A stretch of DNA of 64,000 bases from an uncultured Clostridia bacterium (GTDB lineage: Bacteria; Bacillota; Clostridia; Christensenellales; Borkfalkiaceae), in assembly GCA_930989535.1 (NCBI GenBank), contig CAKNLK010000001.1, forward strand, positions 62,001 to 126,000, written 5' to 3'. Each line of letters starts with the position of its first letter. The first letter of the stretch is position 1. The position numbers and the translations under genes are program-made. Positions 53,344 through 62,512 of the stretch are shown piece by piece. Below the pieces are notes generated by a model. It was given only the letters and a program-made list of their open reading frames with translations, had not been told where the DNA came from and ran no database searches.

Positions 53344-53371
53344 GAGCGGGCCGCAGAAACACGGCTCGCTC
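53344..53371 (-). promoter_or_regulatory. Attenuator in the infC leader (L20-leader type)
   Basis: A GC-rich 10-bp stem with one mismatch (53344-53353 with 53362-53371) followed on the minus strand by GTTTTATTT lies 50 bases before infC. In Bacillota L20 binding promotes premature termination in such a leader; the position fits the L20_leader family. Confidence 0.7.
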
Positions 53372-53491
53372 TTTCCATACAAAATCATTCCGAAACCCGC
53401 AGAATACTCCGCGGAAGATTGGCGATAAAATTGAATGGCACTTGCAACGCGATTGCCGCAAGGCGAGAATTGCTTCTGCTTGACTTTCAAT

Positions 53492-53520
53492 ATATTACCA
53501 TATTCCGTGCGCGATGTCAA
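53492..53520 (-). promoter_or_regulatory. Promoter of infC-rpmI-rplT
   Basis: Minus-strand TTGACA (53515-53520), 17 bases and TAATAT (53492-53497), giving a leader of about 190 bases. Confidence 0.75.
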
Positions 53521-53563
53521 TCAAATTAAACTGACCGCGCAAACATTTTTCGGAAAATTCCGA

Positions 53564-55471
53564 TTAAAATACCGTCTTTTCGTCGTTTTCCTTTTTGACG
53601 CGCGCGGCGAACTCCTCGAGCGCCATCGAGCCGATATCTCCCTTTTCGCGCATGCGCACGGAAACGGTGCCCTCTTCTTTCTCCTTGTCGCCGATGATGA
53701 GCATATACGGGAGTTTTTCCAGCTGCGCCTCGCGAATCTTATAGCCGATTTTTTCGTTGCGCTCGTCCGTTTCGACGCGGATTCCCTTCGCTTTCAGCCC
53801 GGCTTCGACCTGCTTCGCATAGTCGAGCGATTTATCGGAAACGGGCAGAATTTTGACCTGCACGGGCGCCAGCCAAACGGGGAATTTGCCCGCATAATGT
53901 TCGATGAGGATGCCGATAAAGCGCTCGATGGAGCCGAACACGACGCGGTGAATCATAATCGGGCGGTGCTTTTTACCATCTTCGCCCGTATATTCCGCCT
54001 CAAAGCGCTGCGGAAGCTGAAAGTCGAGCTGAATGGTGCCGCACTGCCACGTCCTGCCGATGGAGTCGGTCAGGTGGAAGTCAATCTTCGGGCCGTAGAA
54101 GGCGCCGTCGCCCTCGTTGACCACATAGTCGAGCCCCATCTCCTCCAACGCCTCGCGCAGGGCATTGGTCGCACTCTCCCAATCCTCGTCGCTGCCCATG
54201 CTGTCCTCGGGGCGGGTGGAAAGCTCGACGTGGTATTTAAAGCCGAACAGCGTGTACACTTCGTTGATGATGCGCACGACGCCCTTGATTTCGTCGGTGA
54301 TTTGCTCGGGCAGCATGAAGATGTGCGCATCGTCCTGCGTGAAGCAGCGCACGCGCATCAAGCCGTGCAGCTGTCCGCTCTTTTCGTGGCGGTGCACGAT
54401 GCCCAACTCGCCCATGCGGATGGGCAAATCTTTATAGCTGTGCGGCGTGAGTTTATACACGAGCATGCCGCCCGGGCAGTTCATCGGCTTGATGGCGCAA
54501 TCCTCCCCGTCGATTTTGGTCGTGTACATATTGTCTTTATAGTGCTCCCAGTGGCCGGACGTCTCCCACAGGTTGCGCGTCAATATAATCGGCGTCTGCA
54601 CCTCGACGTACCCTTCGCGCGTATGAATCTGGCGCCAGTAATCGATGAGGATATTTTTGAGCACCATGCCCTTCGGGAGAAAGAACGGGAAGCCCTTGCC
54701 CTCGTTGAGGAGGGCGAACAGCCCCAATTCTCGGCCGAGCTTGGTATGGTCGCGCTTTTTCGCCTCTTCGAGCATGGTGAAGTAGGCGTCCATCTCGTCC
54801 TTTTTGGCGAATGCCGTACCGTAGATGCGGGTGAGCATTTTATTTTTCTCGTTGCCGCGCCAATACGCGCCCGCAATGCTCATCAATTTAAACGCTTTGA
54901 TTTTTCCCGTGGACGGCAGGTGCGGCCCGCGGCACAAATCGGTGAAATCGCCCTGCTTATAGAAAGAAATCTCCTCCCCCTCGGGCAAATCTTTGATGAG
55001 TTCGACCTTGTATTTTTCCGAATACTTGGTCATGAGCTTGATGGCGTCGGCGCGCGAAAGCGAGAACCGCTCGACAGGCAGGTTGCTCTTAATTATTTTC
55101 TTCATCTCCGCTTCAATCTTCGCCAAATCGTCCTGCGTGATGGGCGTCTTGAAGTCGATGTCGTAATAAAAGCCGTTGTCGATGGTCGGGCCGATGGCGA
55201 GCTTGCACGTCGGGTAAATCGCCTTGACCGCCTGCGCCAGCACGTGCGCCGTCGTATGGCGGTATACCTGCAGCCCCTCTTTGTCCTTGAGGGTGATGAT
55301 TTCCAGCTCGCAGTCCTTGTCGACAATGTGCGCGAGGTCGACGAGATGCCCGTCCACTTTGGCGCATACCGCCGCGCGGGCAAGCCCCTCGCTGATATCC
55401 TGCGCAATTTGTTTGCAGCTGACCGGCGCGGCGTATTCCTTTTTGTCGCCGCCTTTCAATGTAATAATCAT
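53564..55471 (-). CDS. thrS: Threonyl-tRNA synthetase
   Basis: 635 residues from ATG 55471 (GAGAGGAG site); upstream codons belong to the T-box terminator. A TGS domain (1-60), an editing domain with HTTAHVLAQAV, and the class II core with KPMNCPGGMLVYK, RMGELGIVHRHEKSGQLHGL (zinc and motif 2) and an anticodon domain (LAPVQVKILPV) are all present. Confidence 0.97.
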   Translation of the reverse strand: MIITLKGGDKKEYAAPVSCKQIAQDISEGLARAAVCAKVDGHLVDLAHIVDKDCELEIITLKDKEGLQVYRHTTAHVLAQAVKAIYPTCKLAIGPTIDNGFYYDIDFKTPITQDDLAKIEAEMKKIIKSNLPVERFSLSRADAIKLMTKYSEKYKVELIKDLPEGEEISFYKQGDFTDLCRGPHLPSTGKIKAFKLMSIAGAYWRGNEKNKMLTRIYGTAFAKKDEMDAYFTMLEEAKKRDHTKLGRELGLFALLNEGKGFPFFLPKGMVLKNILIDYWRQIHTREGYVEVQTPIILTRNLWETSGHWEHYKDNMYTTKIDGEDCAIKPMNCPGGMLVYKLTPHSYKDLPIRMGELGIVHRHEKSGQLHGLMRVRCFTQDDAHIFMLPEQITDEIKGVVRIINEVYTLFGFKYHVELSTRPEDSMGSDEDWESATNALREALEEMGLDYVVNEGDGAFYGPKIDFHLTDSIGRTWQCGTIQLDFQLPQRFEAEYTGEDGKKHRPIMIHRVVFGSIERFIGILIEHYAGKFPVWLAPVQVKILPVSDKSLDYAKQVEAGLKAKGIRVETDERNEKIGYKIREAQLEKLPYMLIIGDKEKEEGTVSVRMREKGDIGSMALEEFAARVKKENDEKTVF

Positions 55472-55496
55472 ATTTCTTTCTCCTCTCTTGGATTCC

Positions 55497-55724
55497 ATAA
55501 AAAAAGCGCCCTCAAACAAACTGTTTAAGGACGCAAAACTTGCGCGGTTCCACCTTAATTGCCGCTCGCGCGGCCGCTCGTCGTTTTTTACAAAGAAACG
55601 TAACTCTTCGCGACGGAAAGCGGTTTCATGCGGACGCGAAACGCGGAACTTCCAGCAAACTGCCCCGCTCTCTGTGAATCGTCAACTCCGAACTACTTGT
55701 CTTTCCCATAGGCGATATAAATAT
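55497..55724 (-). promoter_or_regulatory. T-box riboswitch of thrS
   Basis: The minus-strand leader contains the T-box core AAGGTGGAACCGCGCA (55541-55556), followed by a terminator stem (55506-55517 with 55523-55534, two mismatches) and a T-run. Uncharged tRNA-Thr would stabilise the antiterminator and let thrS be made. The specifier codon could not be assigned with confidence. Confidence 0.92.
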
Positions 55725-55730
55725 GATTTT

Positions 55731-55759
55731 ATTCTAAACCTTTCGCGCCTATTTGTCAA
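55731..55759 (-). promoter_or_regulatory. thrS promoter
   Basis: Minus-strand TTGACA (55754-55759), 17 bases and TAGAAT (55731-55736), overlapping the 3' end of ytxC. Confidence 0.78.
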
Positions 55760-56495
55760 CGGATTTTAACTGCTCCGAAAAAGAATTTTTCGGAAGGGAA
55801 AAGCCTACCCGCCCCGGATAATACCGTCGCAAAAAATTTTCCTGCGACGCCGACAGCGCCGAGAGGCACTCGATTTTGCCCGCGCCGCTGAGTACGATTT
55901 CGCGGAAGGTATTCATCTCCGACTTTCCCCCGTCGATGAGCGCGGCGCGGCGAAGGCGGCAGCAGCGGCAGTCGTACACATCCTTCCCCTTCAAAAATAT
56001 CTTGCGGCGGCTGCCGCCCAGCAAATATTCCATGAATTCGGCGAGCTGCTTTCCGTCGAAACAGGAAGGAACGCACGCGGCGATGCTCTTCCACTTTTCG
56101 CGCAGCGCCTGCAGGCGGAACAGAAAAAAGCCGTCAATCGTGTGCACAGACATATCGCGCAGGCGCGCATGGATATAGCGGTAATCCTCCGCAAAATCGG
56201 CGGCGATGATTGCCGCGAGCAAAATCTCCCTGTCCTCCGCGCTCAGCCCGGAGGGGCGAATCAGGCGGGAAAACAAATCGTACTTATATCCGACGCACAG
56301 CACTTCGGCAATCTTTTCCGCGGCAAGTTCCTTCAGCTCGCCGAGTGACTCCGCCTCGGCGGACAGGGTTACCCGCCCGCTGTCGAACCCAATCTGCACC
56401 GCCGCGCCCTGCACGGTGCGGCCGGACAATATCCCCGCTATATACGCGATATAGCGGCTGTTGCTCTCCTTTTCGGAAACAATTAGCTTTTCCAT
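55749..56495 (-). CDS. ytxC: YtxC-like sporulation-associated protein
   Basis: 248 residues from ATG 56495 (a TTG at 56522 is possible; neither has a good ribosome site). A mainly helical soluble protein ending in SLPKNSFSEQLKSVDK. The central FLFRLQALREKWKSIA and the later YDCRCCRLRRAALIDGG, together with the position directly upstream of thrS (as in B. subtilis dnaI-ytxC-thrS), support YtxC (PF08812), a conserved spore-former protein of unknown role. Confidence 0.72.
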   Translation of the reverse strand: MEKLIVSEKESNSRYIAYIAGILSGRTVQGAAVQIGFDSGRVTLSAEAESLGELKELAAEKIAEVLCVGYKYDLFSRLIRPSGLSAEDREILLAAIIAADFAEDYRYIHARLRDMSVHTIDGFFLFRLQALREKWKSIAACVPSCFDGKQLAEFMEYLLGGSRRKIFLKGKDVYDCRCCRLRRAALIDGGKSEMNTFREIVLSGAGKIECLSALSASQENFLRRYYPGRVGFSLPKNSFSEQLKSVDK

Positions 56496-56591
56496 ATTTT
56501 CAGTGTATGCAGGCGAAACCAAAATATTTACGCCGCCGCGCCCTGCGGCGCGCGAAAATTAAAAAAATTCGGCGTTCGCTGTCGCTTGGAC

Positions 56592-56620
56592 TTGACTAAA
56601 AACGCAAAACATACTATAAT
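56592..56620 (+). promoter_or_regulatory. Promoter of the small membrane protein-leuS unit
   Basis: TTGACT (56592-56597), 17 bases and TATAAT (56615-56620), 32 bases before the first start codon. Confidence 0.78.
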
Positions 56621-56652
56621 CAAATGAGCGAAACTTTAAGGTTGGGAACCAA

Positions 56653-56847
56653 ATGCCGCCCTTTGTAATCGCGATAATCGTAATTTTAATCGTCCACTAC
56701 TTTTTGGCGATTGCGACGATTTTCGTTTTAATGAAGGATAAAGGCCTCGTCAAGGCCATTATCCCCTGGAATCTTGTTATCTTGCTCGTGCCCGTCCTCG
56801 GGCCGTGCGCATACTGGATATACAAACTCTTTGCGAGAAAAAAATAA
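56653..56847 (+). CDS. Small two-helix membrane protein, PLDc_N-like
   Basis: 64 residues with two hydrophobic helices (about 4-26 and 36-59). The second, [17 protein letters not shown], resembles the PLDc_N module (IllPilGpilY) found before cardiolipin synthases and as stand-alone proteins. AAGG precedes the ATG. It lies 31 bases before leuS and shares its promoter. Function unknown. Confidence 0.65.
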   Translation: MPPFVIAIIVILIVHYFLAIATIFVLMKDKGLVKAIIPWNLVILLVPVLGPCAYWIYKLFARKK

Positions 56848-56878
56848 GGGGCCGACAGGCTTCGGAGGTATTGTTTTT

Positions 56879-59305
56879 ATGGATATGAAGAGCGTGGAAA
56901 GCAAGTGGCAGCAACGCTGGGAAAAGACGAAGGAAAACTACTTCAACAAAAAGAACATCGATAAAAAATTCTATGTTCTGGAAATGTTCTCCTACCCTTC
57001 CGGCGCGAAGCTGCACATCGGGCACTGGTACAACTACGGCCCCACCGACAGCTATGCGCGGTTTAAGAAAATGCAGGGCTACGAGGTATTCCAGCCCATG
57101 GGCTTCGACGCGTTCGGCCTGCCCGCGGAAAACTACGCCATCAAGACGAAGATACACCCGAAGGATTCCACGGAAAAGAACATCGCCACCATGGAGCAGC
57201 AGCTCAAGGCGATGGGCGCCATGTTCGATTGGTCTGCCGAGGTCAAGACCTGCGAGGAAGACTACTACAAGTGGACGCAGTGGATGTTCCTCAAGCTGTA
57301 CGAAAACGGCCTCGCCTACCGCAAAGAAGCGCCCGTAAACTGGTGCCCCAGCTGCAACACCGTGCTCGCGAACGAGCAGGTGCAGGAGGGATGCTGCGAG
57401 CGCTGCGGCACGCCCGTCGTAAAGAAAGATTTAACCCAATGGTTCTTTAAAATAACGCAGTACGCCGAGGAACTTTTGCAGGGGCTGGACAAAATCGACT
57501 GGCCGGAAAAGACCAAACTCATGCAGCGCAACTGGATTGGAAAGTCTATCGGCTGCGAAATCGAGTTCAAGTGCGAGAGCGGCGATACCTTTAAGGTGTT
57601 CACCACCCGCTGCGACACGATTTTCGGCGTTTCCTATGTCGTGCTGGCGCCCGAGCACCCGCTCGTGCAGAAGCTCGTCTCCGACGAGCAGCGCGCCGCC
57701 GTTGAAGAATACATCGCAAACACGGCGAAGACGAACGAAATCGAGCGCCTCTCCTCCGCCCGCGAAAAGACGGGCGTATTCATCGGGCACTACGCCATCA
57801 ACCCCATCAACGGGAAAAAGGTGCCCATCTATGCAGCCGATTACGTTCTGTACTCCTACGGCACGGGCGCCGTCATGGGCGTGCCCGCGCACGACGAGCG
57901 CGACTTCGCTTTCGCGCAGAAATACGGCCTGCCCATTCAGAAAGTTATCGAAAATAAAAACGGCGAGACGGTGCTCCCCTTCTGCGAGGACGGCATCTGC
58001 GTGAACAGCCTGCAGTTCGACGGGCGGTTCGGCGAGGACGCGCGCACGGAAATCACCAACTACCTCGCGAAGATGGGCAAGGGCTCGCGCAAGGTCAACT
58101 ACCGCCTGCGCGACTGGCTTGTTTCCCGCCAGCGCTATTGGGGCGCACCCATCCCCGTGGTGCACTGCCCGAAATGCGGCATCGTGCCCGTTCCCTACAA
58201 AGATTTGCCCGTCAAACTGCCCTATAATGTGGAGTTCGAGCCGGACGGAAAATCCCCGCTCGCCAAATGCGACGAATTCATGCACACGAAGTGCCCGCAC
58301 TGCGGCGGCGATGCCATGCGCGACCCCGACACTTTGGATACTTTCGTCTGCTCGAGCTGGTACTACCTGCGCTATGCGGACGCGCACAATTCCAAACAGC
58401 CCTTCGACCCCGAAATCGTCAACAAGATGCTGCCCGTCGACAAATACGTGGGCGGCGCGGAACATGCCTGCATGCACCTCTTGTATGCGCGCTTCTTTAC
58501 CAAGGCGCTGCGCGACATGGGCTATCTGAACTTCGACGAGCCGTTCAAGTCGCTCGTGCACCAGGGCGTTATTTTGGGCCCGGACGGAAACCGCATGTCC
58601 AAATCCAAGGGAAATGTCGTTTCTCCCGACGAATACATCGCTGCATACGGCTCGGATGTGTTCCGCATGTACCTCATGTTCGGATTCTCCTACACCGAGG
58701 GCGGCCCGTGGAGCGACGACGGCATCAAATCCGTCGCGAAGTTCCTCGACCGCGTGGAGCGCTTTGTCCTGAAAGTGAAAGATTGCAAGGCGACGAAAAA
58801 CGCGGCAATCGGCGCGGACGAAAAGGAACTCGACTACGCGCGCAATTACGCAATCAAACAAATCACGAAAGATTTGGAAACCTTCTCCTTTAATACGGCG
58901 GTCGCCCGCCTGATGGAATACGTGAACGCCCTCTATAAATACGACGGCCTCGCGGAGAAAAACATCGCATTCCTCAAAGAGTGCACGGGCGACTTACTCC
59001 TCCTGCTGGCGCCCTTCGTGCCGCACTTCGCGGAAGAGCTTTGGGAGCAATGGGGCGGAAAATATTCCATCTTCGACCAAGCGTATCCTGTCTGCAACGA
59101 GGAAGCGCTCGTCAAGGCGGAGACGGAATACGCCGTACAGGTGAACAGCAAAATTAAAACCAAACTCATGATTGCGCAGGGGCTCTCCGAGGAAGAAATC
59201 AAGGAAATCGTCCTTGCGGACGAAGCGATTCGCCCCCTCACCGAGGGCAAGGTAATCCGCAAGTTTATCGTCGTCCCCGGCCGGTTGGTCAACATCATCG
59301 TTTAA
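56879..59305 (+). CDS. leuS: Leucyl-tRNA synthetase
   Basis: 808 residues from ATG 56879 (CGGAGG site). The class I HIGH motif is [11 protein letters not shown] near residue 45, KMSKS is [10 protein letters not shown] near 572, and an editing CP1 domain carries [20 protein letters not shown]. Four CxxC-type cysteines (CPSCN, CERCG) mark a zinc module. No T-box is seen ahead of it, unlike thrS. It is the enzyme that charges the two leucine tRNAs in this window. Confidence 0.97.
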   Translation: MDMKSVESKWQQRWEKTKENYFNKKNIDKKFYVLEMFSYPSGAKLHIGHWYNYGPTDSYARFKKMQGYEVFQPMGFDAFGLPAENYAIKTKIHPKDSTEKNIATMEQQLKAMGAMFDWSAEVKTCEEDYYKWTQWMFLKLYENGLAYRKEAPVNWCPSCNTVLANEQVQEGCCERCGTPVVKKDLTQWFFKITQYAEELLQGLDKIDWPEKTKLMQRNWIGKSIGCEIEFKCESGDTFKVFTTRCDTIFGVSYVVLAPEHPLVQKLVSDEQRAAVEEYIANTAKTNEIERLSSAREKTGVFIGHYAINPINGKKVPIYAADYVLYSYGTGAVMGVPAHDERDFAFAQKYGLPIQKVIENKNGETVLPFCEDGICVNSLQFDGRFGEDARTEITNYLAKMGKGSRKVNYRLRDWLVSRQRYWGAPIPVVHCPKCGIVPVPYKDLPVKLPYNVEFEPDGKSPLAKCDEFMHTKCPHCGGDAMRDPDTLDTFVCSSWYYLRYADAHNSKQPFDPEIVNKMLPVDKYVGGAEHACMHLLYARFFTKALRDMGYLNFDEPFKSLVHQGVILGPDGNRMSKSKGNVVSPDEYIAAYGSDVFRMYLMFGFSYTEGGPWSDDGIKSVAKFLDRVERFVLKVKDCKATKNAAIGADEKELDYARNYAIKQITKDLETFSFNTAVARLMEYVNALYKYDGLAEKNIAFLKECTGDLLLLLAPFVPHFAEELWEQWGGKYSIFDQAYPVCNEEALVKAETEYAVQVNSKIKTKLMIAQGLSEEEIKEIVLADEAIRPLTEGKVIRKFIVVPGRLVNIIV

Positions 59306-59318
59306 ATATACTAATTTC

Positions 59319-59352
59319 AAGGGCCGCCCGCAATCGGGCGGCCCTTTTTTTT
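59319..59352 (+). terminator. Terminator of leuS
   Basis: A 12-bp GC-rich stem (59319-59330 with 59335-59346), 4-base loop and T-run. Confidence 0.9.
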
Positions 59353-59380
59353 ATTGCACCGCAAACATAGCATTGCAAAT

Positions 59381-59422
59381 GAAAAGAGAGCGGCAGACAA
59401 TGCGTCCTGCCGCTCTCTTTTC
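59381..59422 (-). terminator. Terminator of the PhnP-like gene
   Basis: A perfect 16-bp stem (59381-59396 with 59407-59422), 10 bases after the stop of the leftward gene, with TTTTC at its end. Confidence 0.85.
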
Positions 59423-59432
59423 TATGCTGTTT

Positions 59433-60272
59433 TCAGATTTCAATTTCCAAGCCGTCGTAAGCGGCGGTAAAACCGCGGCGGCTCGCCTCTGCATCGATAC
59501 GCTCGCGCAGAGGGGTGCTGTTGTGCGAAAAATGTGTGACATAGTACTTCGCATTCGGCGAAATCAGACGGTTTTCCAGGAATCTGTCGCGGAGTTTTTC
59601 ATTTTCGGCAAACCCCATATGGCGATCGGAATGCGGGCCTATATCATCGGCAAACGTGCAATCCATGCTGACAAAATCGGCGCAAAAATTATTTTTCTCC
59701 AAAAACCGCATACTTTCGTCGCTCACCGCTCCCGTATCGTTGAGATATAAAAGAGCCTTTTTCCCCTTGCGTATCGCGTACAGAAGCGCCTCCTCTTTCG
59801 GGGTATGGTGCGCGGGGAGAACGAAAATTTCATAGCCGCCCGCCCAAACGGAATCGAACGGACGGATGCAATGCAGATGGATATGTTCGCGGACGGCATC
59901 ACGCATTTCGCGCCGCGTGCTCTCCTCATAGACGGAAAGCACTTCACTGTTTCCGTAGATATCCAAAGATTCGCTCGCCATTCCCTCCGCAAATTTATAG
60001 CCGCGGTTCACAAACTCCTGCGCATAAAAGTGGTCGGTATGCGAATGTGTAACGAGCAATGTGCGCACGGCCGAAAGGTCGACGCCGAAACGCATCGCAT
60101 GATAATAACTTTCGGGAGGAAAATCAATCAACAAGTCTTCATTGACGAGCATCTGCGAGCGGGTGCGCAGTTCCCTGCCGATATCTTTCCTCGCCGCTTT
60201 GCAGGCGGCGCAGTTGCAGAATACCGCCGGAAAACCTTCCGCCGCGGCCGTACCCAAATAGCGTATCTTCAT
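59433..60272 (-). CDS. PhnP-like metallo-beta-lactamase-fold hydrolase
   Basis: 279 residues. RYLGTAAAEGFPAVFCNCAAC at the start is the cysteine-bearing structural-zinc segment of PhnP/PqqB-like proteins, followed by THSHTDHFYAQEF and later metal ligands (LPAHHT, MDCTF, VTHFSH). A phosphodiesterase activity is likely; no phn genes are near, so the substrate is open. ATG at 60272 is chosen (GAGG 5 bases upstream); 60275 is possible. Confidence 0.83.
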   Translation of the reverse strand: MKIRYLGTAAAEGFPAVFCNCAACKAARKDIGRELRTRSQMLVNEDLLIDFPPESYYHAMRFGVDLSAVRTLLVTHSHTDHFYAQEFVNRGYKFAEGMASESLDIYGNSEVLSVYEESTRREMRDAVREHIHLHCIRPFDSVWAGGYEIFVLPAHHTPKEEALLYAIRKGKKALLYLNDTGAVSDESMRFLEKNNFCADFVSMDCTFADDIGPHSDRHMGFAENEKLRDRFLENRLISPNAKYYVTHFSHNSTPLRERIDAEASRRGFTAAYDGLEIEI

Positions 60273-60279
60273 CATGACC

Positions 60280-60717
60280 TCAGCATTCGTATACAATCGT
60301 CACCGGGCCGTCGTTGTATTGCTCGATTTTCATATCCGCGCCGAACACGCCCGTCTTGACGGTCAACCCGAACCCGCGCAGACACTTCGCCGTGTACTCG
60401 TATAAAGGCTCGGCTTGCTCGGGGCGTGCGGCGCCGATAAAGCTCGGGCGGTTGCCGTGCGAGCAATCCCCGTACAGCGTAAACTGCGAGATAAGGAGCA
60501 CCTCTCCCCCGCTCTGCAGTACGGAAATATTCATTTTTCCCTGCCCGTCTTCAAAGATGCGCAAGTTTGCAATCTTTTTCGCCATGGCTTCGGCATTCCT
60601 TTCGTTGTCCTCCGGGGCAATACCCAGGTAGACGGCAAGGCCTGCCGGTATTTCAGAGATGAGTTCGCCGCCAACCCGAAGCGACGTTTGCCTGACGCGC
60701 TGTATCACCGCCCGCAT
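60280..60717 (-). CDS. dtd: D-aminoacyl-tRNA deacylase
   Basis: 145 residues. MRAVIQRVRQTSLRVGGELI at the start, LLISQFTLYGDCSHGNRPSF in the middle and TGVFGADMKIEQYNDGPVTI at the end are the DTD signatures. It hydrolyses D-amino acids (and Gly) mis-attached to tRNA. Seven bases before the PhnP-like start. Confidence 0.96.
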   Translation of the reverse strand: MRAVIQRVRQTSLRVGGELISEIPAGLAVYLGIAPEDNERNAEAMAKKIANLRIFEDGQGKMNISVLQSGGEVLLISQFTLYGDCSHGNRPSFIGAARPEQAEPLYEYTAKCLRGFGLTVKTGVFGADMKIEQYNDGPVTIVYEC

Positions 60718-60738
60718 AGTTTCCTCCGCATAAAGAGC

Positions 60739-60764
60739 GGGGCCGCATTTGACAATGCGGCCCC
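60739..60764 (-). terminator. Terminator after efp
   Basis: An 11-bp stem (60739-60749 with 60754-60764) with a 4-base loop, between efp and dtd. The trailing T-run is short (CTCTTT). Confidence 0.7.
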
Positions 60765-60782
60765 CTTTATTTTTAACTTGGA

Positions 60783-61340
60783 TTATTTGACGCGCTCCAT
60801 ATACTCGCCCGTGCGGGTATCGACGCGAATCACTTCGCCCTCGTTGACGAACATCGGAACCTGAATCTTCGCGCCCGTCTCAAGAGTCGCCATCTTCGTA
60901 GCGTTGGTAGCCGTGTTACCCTTCACGCCCGGCTCCGCCTCGACGATTTTCAGCTCGACGAAGTTCTCGCACTCGACGGAGAACGCCGAGCCCTTATAGA
61001 AGCGAACGGTAACGACGTCGTTTTCCTTAATATATTTCAGCGCATCCTCGACCTGGTCGTGGTTGAGCGGAGTCAGGTTGAACTCGTCGTCCATGAACCA
61101 ATACAACTCGCCGTCCGAATAGGAATAGGTCATCTTCTTCGTTTCAATATGCGCGTTTTCCAATTTTTCGGAGGGGTTGAACGTCTGCTCCAAAACTGCA
61201 CCCGTGACGACGTTCTTGAGCCTCGTACGGACAAACGCCGCGCCCTTGCCGGGTTTGACGTGCTGGAAGTCAACGACGACATACACGTTTCCGTTATACT
61301 CAATCGTTACGCCCTTTCTGATATCACCTGCTGCAACCAT
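60783..61340 (-). CDS. efp: Elongation factor P
   Basis: 185 residues. Three beta domains; [18 protein letters not shown] carries the modifiable Lys near position 33 at the loop that reaches the peptidyl-transferase centre. It relieves stalling at polyproline. Preceded by an M24 peptidase gene, as in many Bacillota. GAAGGAG site. Confidence 0.97.
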   Translation of the reverse strand: MVAAGDIRKGVTIEYNGNVYVVVDFQHVKPGKGAAFVRTRLKNVVTGAVLEQTFNPSEKLENAHIETKKMTYSYSDGELYWFMDDEFNLTPLNHDQVEDALKYIKENDVVTVRFYKGSAFSVECENFVELKIVEAEPGVKGNTATNATKMATLETGAKIQVPMFVNEGEVIRVDTRTGEYMERVK

Positions 61341-61395
61341 GTTATAATCTCCTTCTTTGTAAGTGTTGTGCGGAACCTTCCGCCTATTCTATAAT

Positions 61396-62451
61396 TTACA
61401 AAATTGTCAATTTTTTATCCGTTTTCATAAAACTTTCGGCTCTTCCGCCACGAAGCATGAAACTGTCTTCGATGCGGATACCGAATTTACCCTCAAAGTA
61501 CACGCCCGGCTCGATGGAAAATACCATACCGTCGGAAAGCGCGTCTTTCCCGTTCGGGCTGAGCGTCGGAAACTCATGGATATTGATGCCGATTCCGTGC
61601 CCGAGCGAATGGGTAAAAAATTTATCGATGCCGCACTCTTTGAGGTAGTCGCGGGCAACGGCGTCCGCCTCTTTTCCGCTCATACCCGATGCAATTTTTT
61701 CCGCGGCGAGCATGTGCGCATCGTATACGCGGTTGTACATCTCGGCAAATTCCGCCTGTCCGTCCCCCCTGCCGAAGAGGAAAGTCCGCGTCATATCCGA
61801 ACAATAACCGCCGCATTTGCAGCCGAAGTCGAAGAGAACGGGCATGCCCTTTACAAGCTTCGTTTCGCCCGGCGCATGGTGCGGTACGGAAGTATTTTTT
61901 CCGAAAGCGACGATGGTTTCAAAGGAGCGGTCTTCCGCGCCGGCGCGCCGCATATAGTACTCGAGCATGGCGGCGACGTCGTTTTCAGTCAGCCCCTCCT
62001 TCAATTCGGCGAGGACTTCGGCATACGCTTTTTCCGCAACTTCGCAAGCCTTGGAAATCAGGGAAATTTCATTCTCCGATTTGATTGCCATCGCCCGCGT
62101 AAAAACCGGCATGCTGTCCGTCAGCTTAAAGCGCCTCGCTTTAAACTCTGCCGCCTGCGGCAAAGTGACGCGCTCGAACGGTACGGCGAGCCTTCGAATC
62201 TTTTTGCTCTTGACGTAATCCAAAACCGTGGACAAATCTTTTGCGATTTCGACGGCGATAAACGAGTCCTTTAAGGTTGCCTTCGCGCCCTCCGCGTAGC
62301 GTGGGTCGGTGAAAAATATACTCTCCTGCGCGTCGGTATAGACAATTCCGAAGGAACTTTTGAACCCCGTGAGATAAAAGCGCAAATCGGAACTTTCCGT
62401 CAGCATCGCATCGGCTTTAATTTCACGAAAAATTTTCCTCGTATTATCCAT
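61396..62451 (-). CDS. Xaa-Pro aminopeptidase-like M24 peptidase
   Basis: 351 residues. A creatinase N-domain (1-125) precedes the pita-bread core with metal ligands in FDFGCKCGGYCSDMTRTF, HSLGHGIGINIHE, SIEPGVYFEGKFGIRIED. Cleaves X-Pro bonds. The ATG seems to coincide with the transcription start (promoter -10 ends 6 bases upstream) and no ribosome site is present, suggesting a leaderless message. Confidence 0.93.
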   Translation of the reverse strand: MDNTRKIFREIKADAMLTESSDLRFYLTGFKSSFGIVYTDAQESIFFTDPRYAEGAKATLKDSFIAVEIAKDLSTVLDYVKSKKIRRLAVPFERVTLPQAAEFKARRFKLTDSMPVFTRAMAIKSENEISLISKACEVAEKAYAEVLAELKEGLTENDVAAMLEYYMRRAGAEDRSFETIVAFGKNTSVPHHAPGETKLVKGMPVLFDFGCKCGGYCSDMTRTFLFGRGDGQAEFAEMYNRVYDAHMLAAEKIASGMSGKEADAVARDYLKECGIDKFFTHSLGHGIGINIHEFPTLSPNGKDALSDGMVFSIEPGVYFEGKFGIRIEDSFMLRGGRAESFMKTDKKLTIL

Positions 62452-62457
62452 AAAAAT

Positions 62458-62486
62458 ATTTTACCAAATTTTCAGAGATAAGTCAA
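62458..62486 (-). promoter_or_regulatory. Promoter of the M24 peptidase-efp unit
   Basis: Minus-strand TTGACT (62481-62486), 17 bases and TAAAAT (62458-62463). The predicted start of transcription falls on or next to the ATG at 62451. Confidence 0.7.
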
Positions 62487-62512
62487 TTTTTCCCGATATG
62501 TTTCGGAGGATT

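Noticed and set aside
53242-53520. Leftward 92-codon frame in the infC leader
   Set aside because: It overlaps the attenuator and the infC start in another frame, begins upstream of the predicted transcription start region and has no ribosome site or family resemblance; a regulatory leader peptide is not excluded but unsupported.
53435-55528. Rightward 697-codon frame opposite thrS
   Set aside because: Antisense shadow of thrS, starting outside any ribosome site; His/Arg/Val-rich composition without family motifs.
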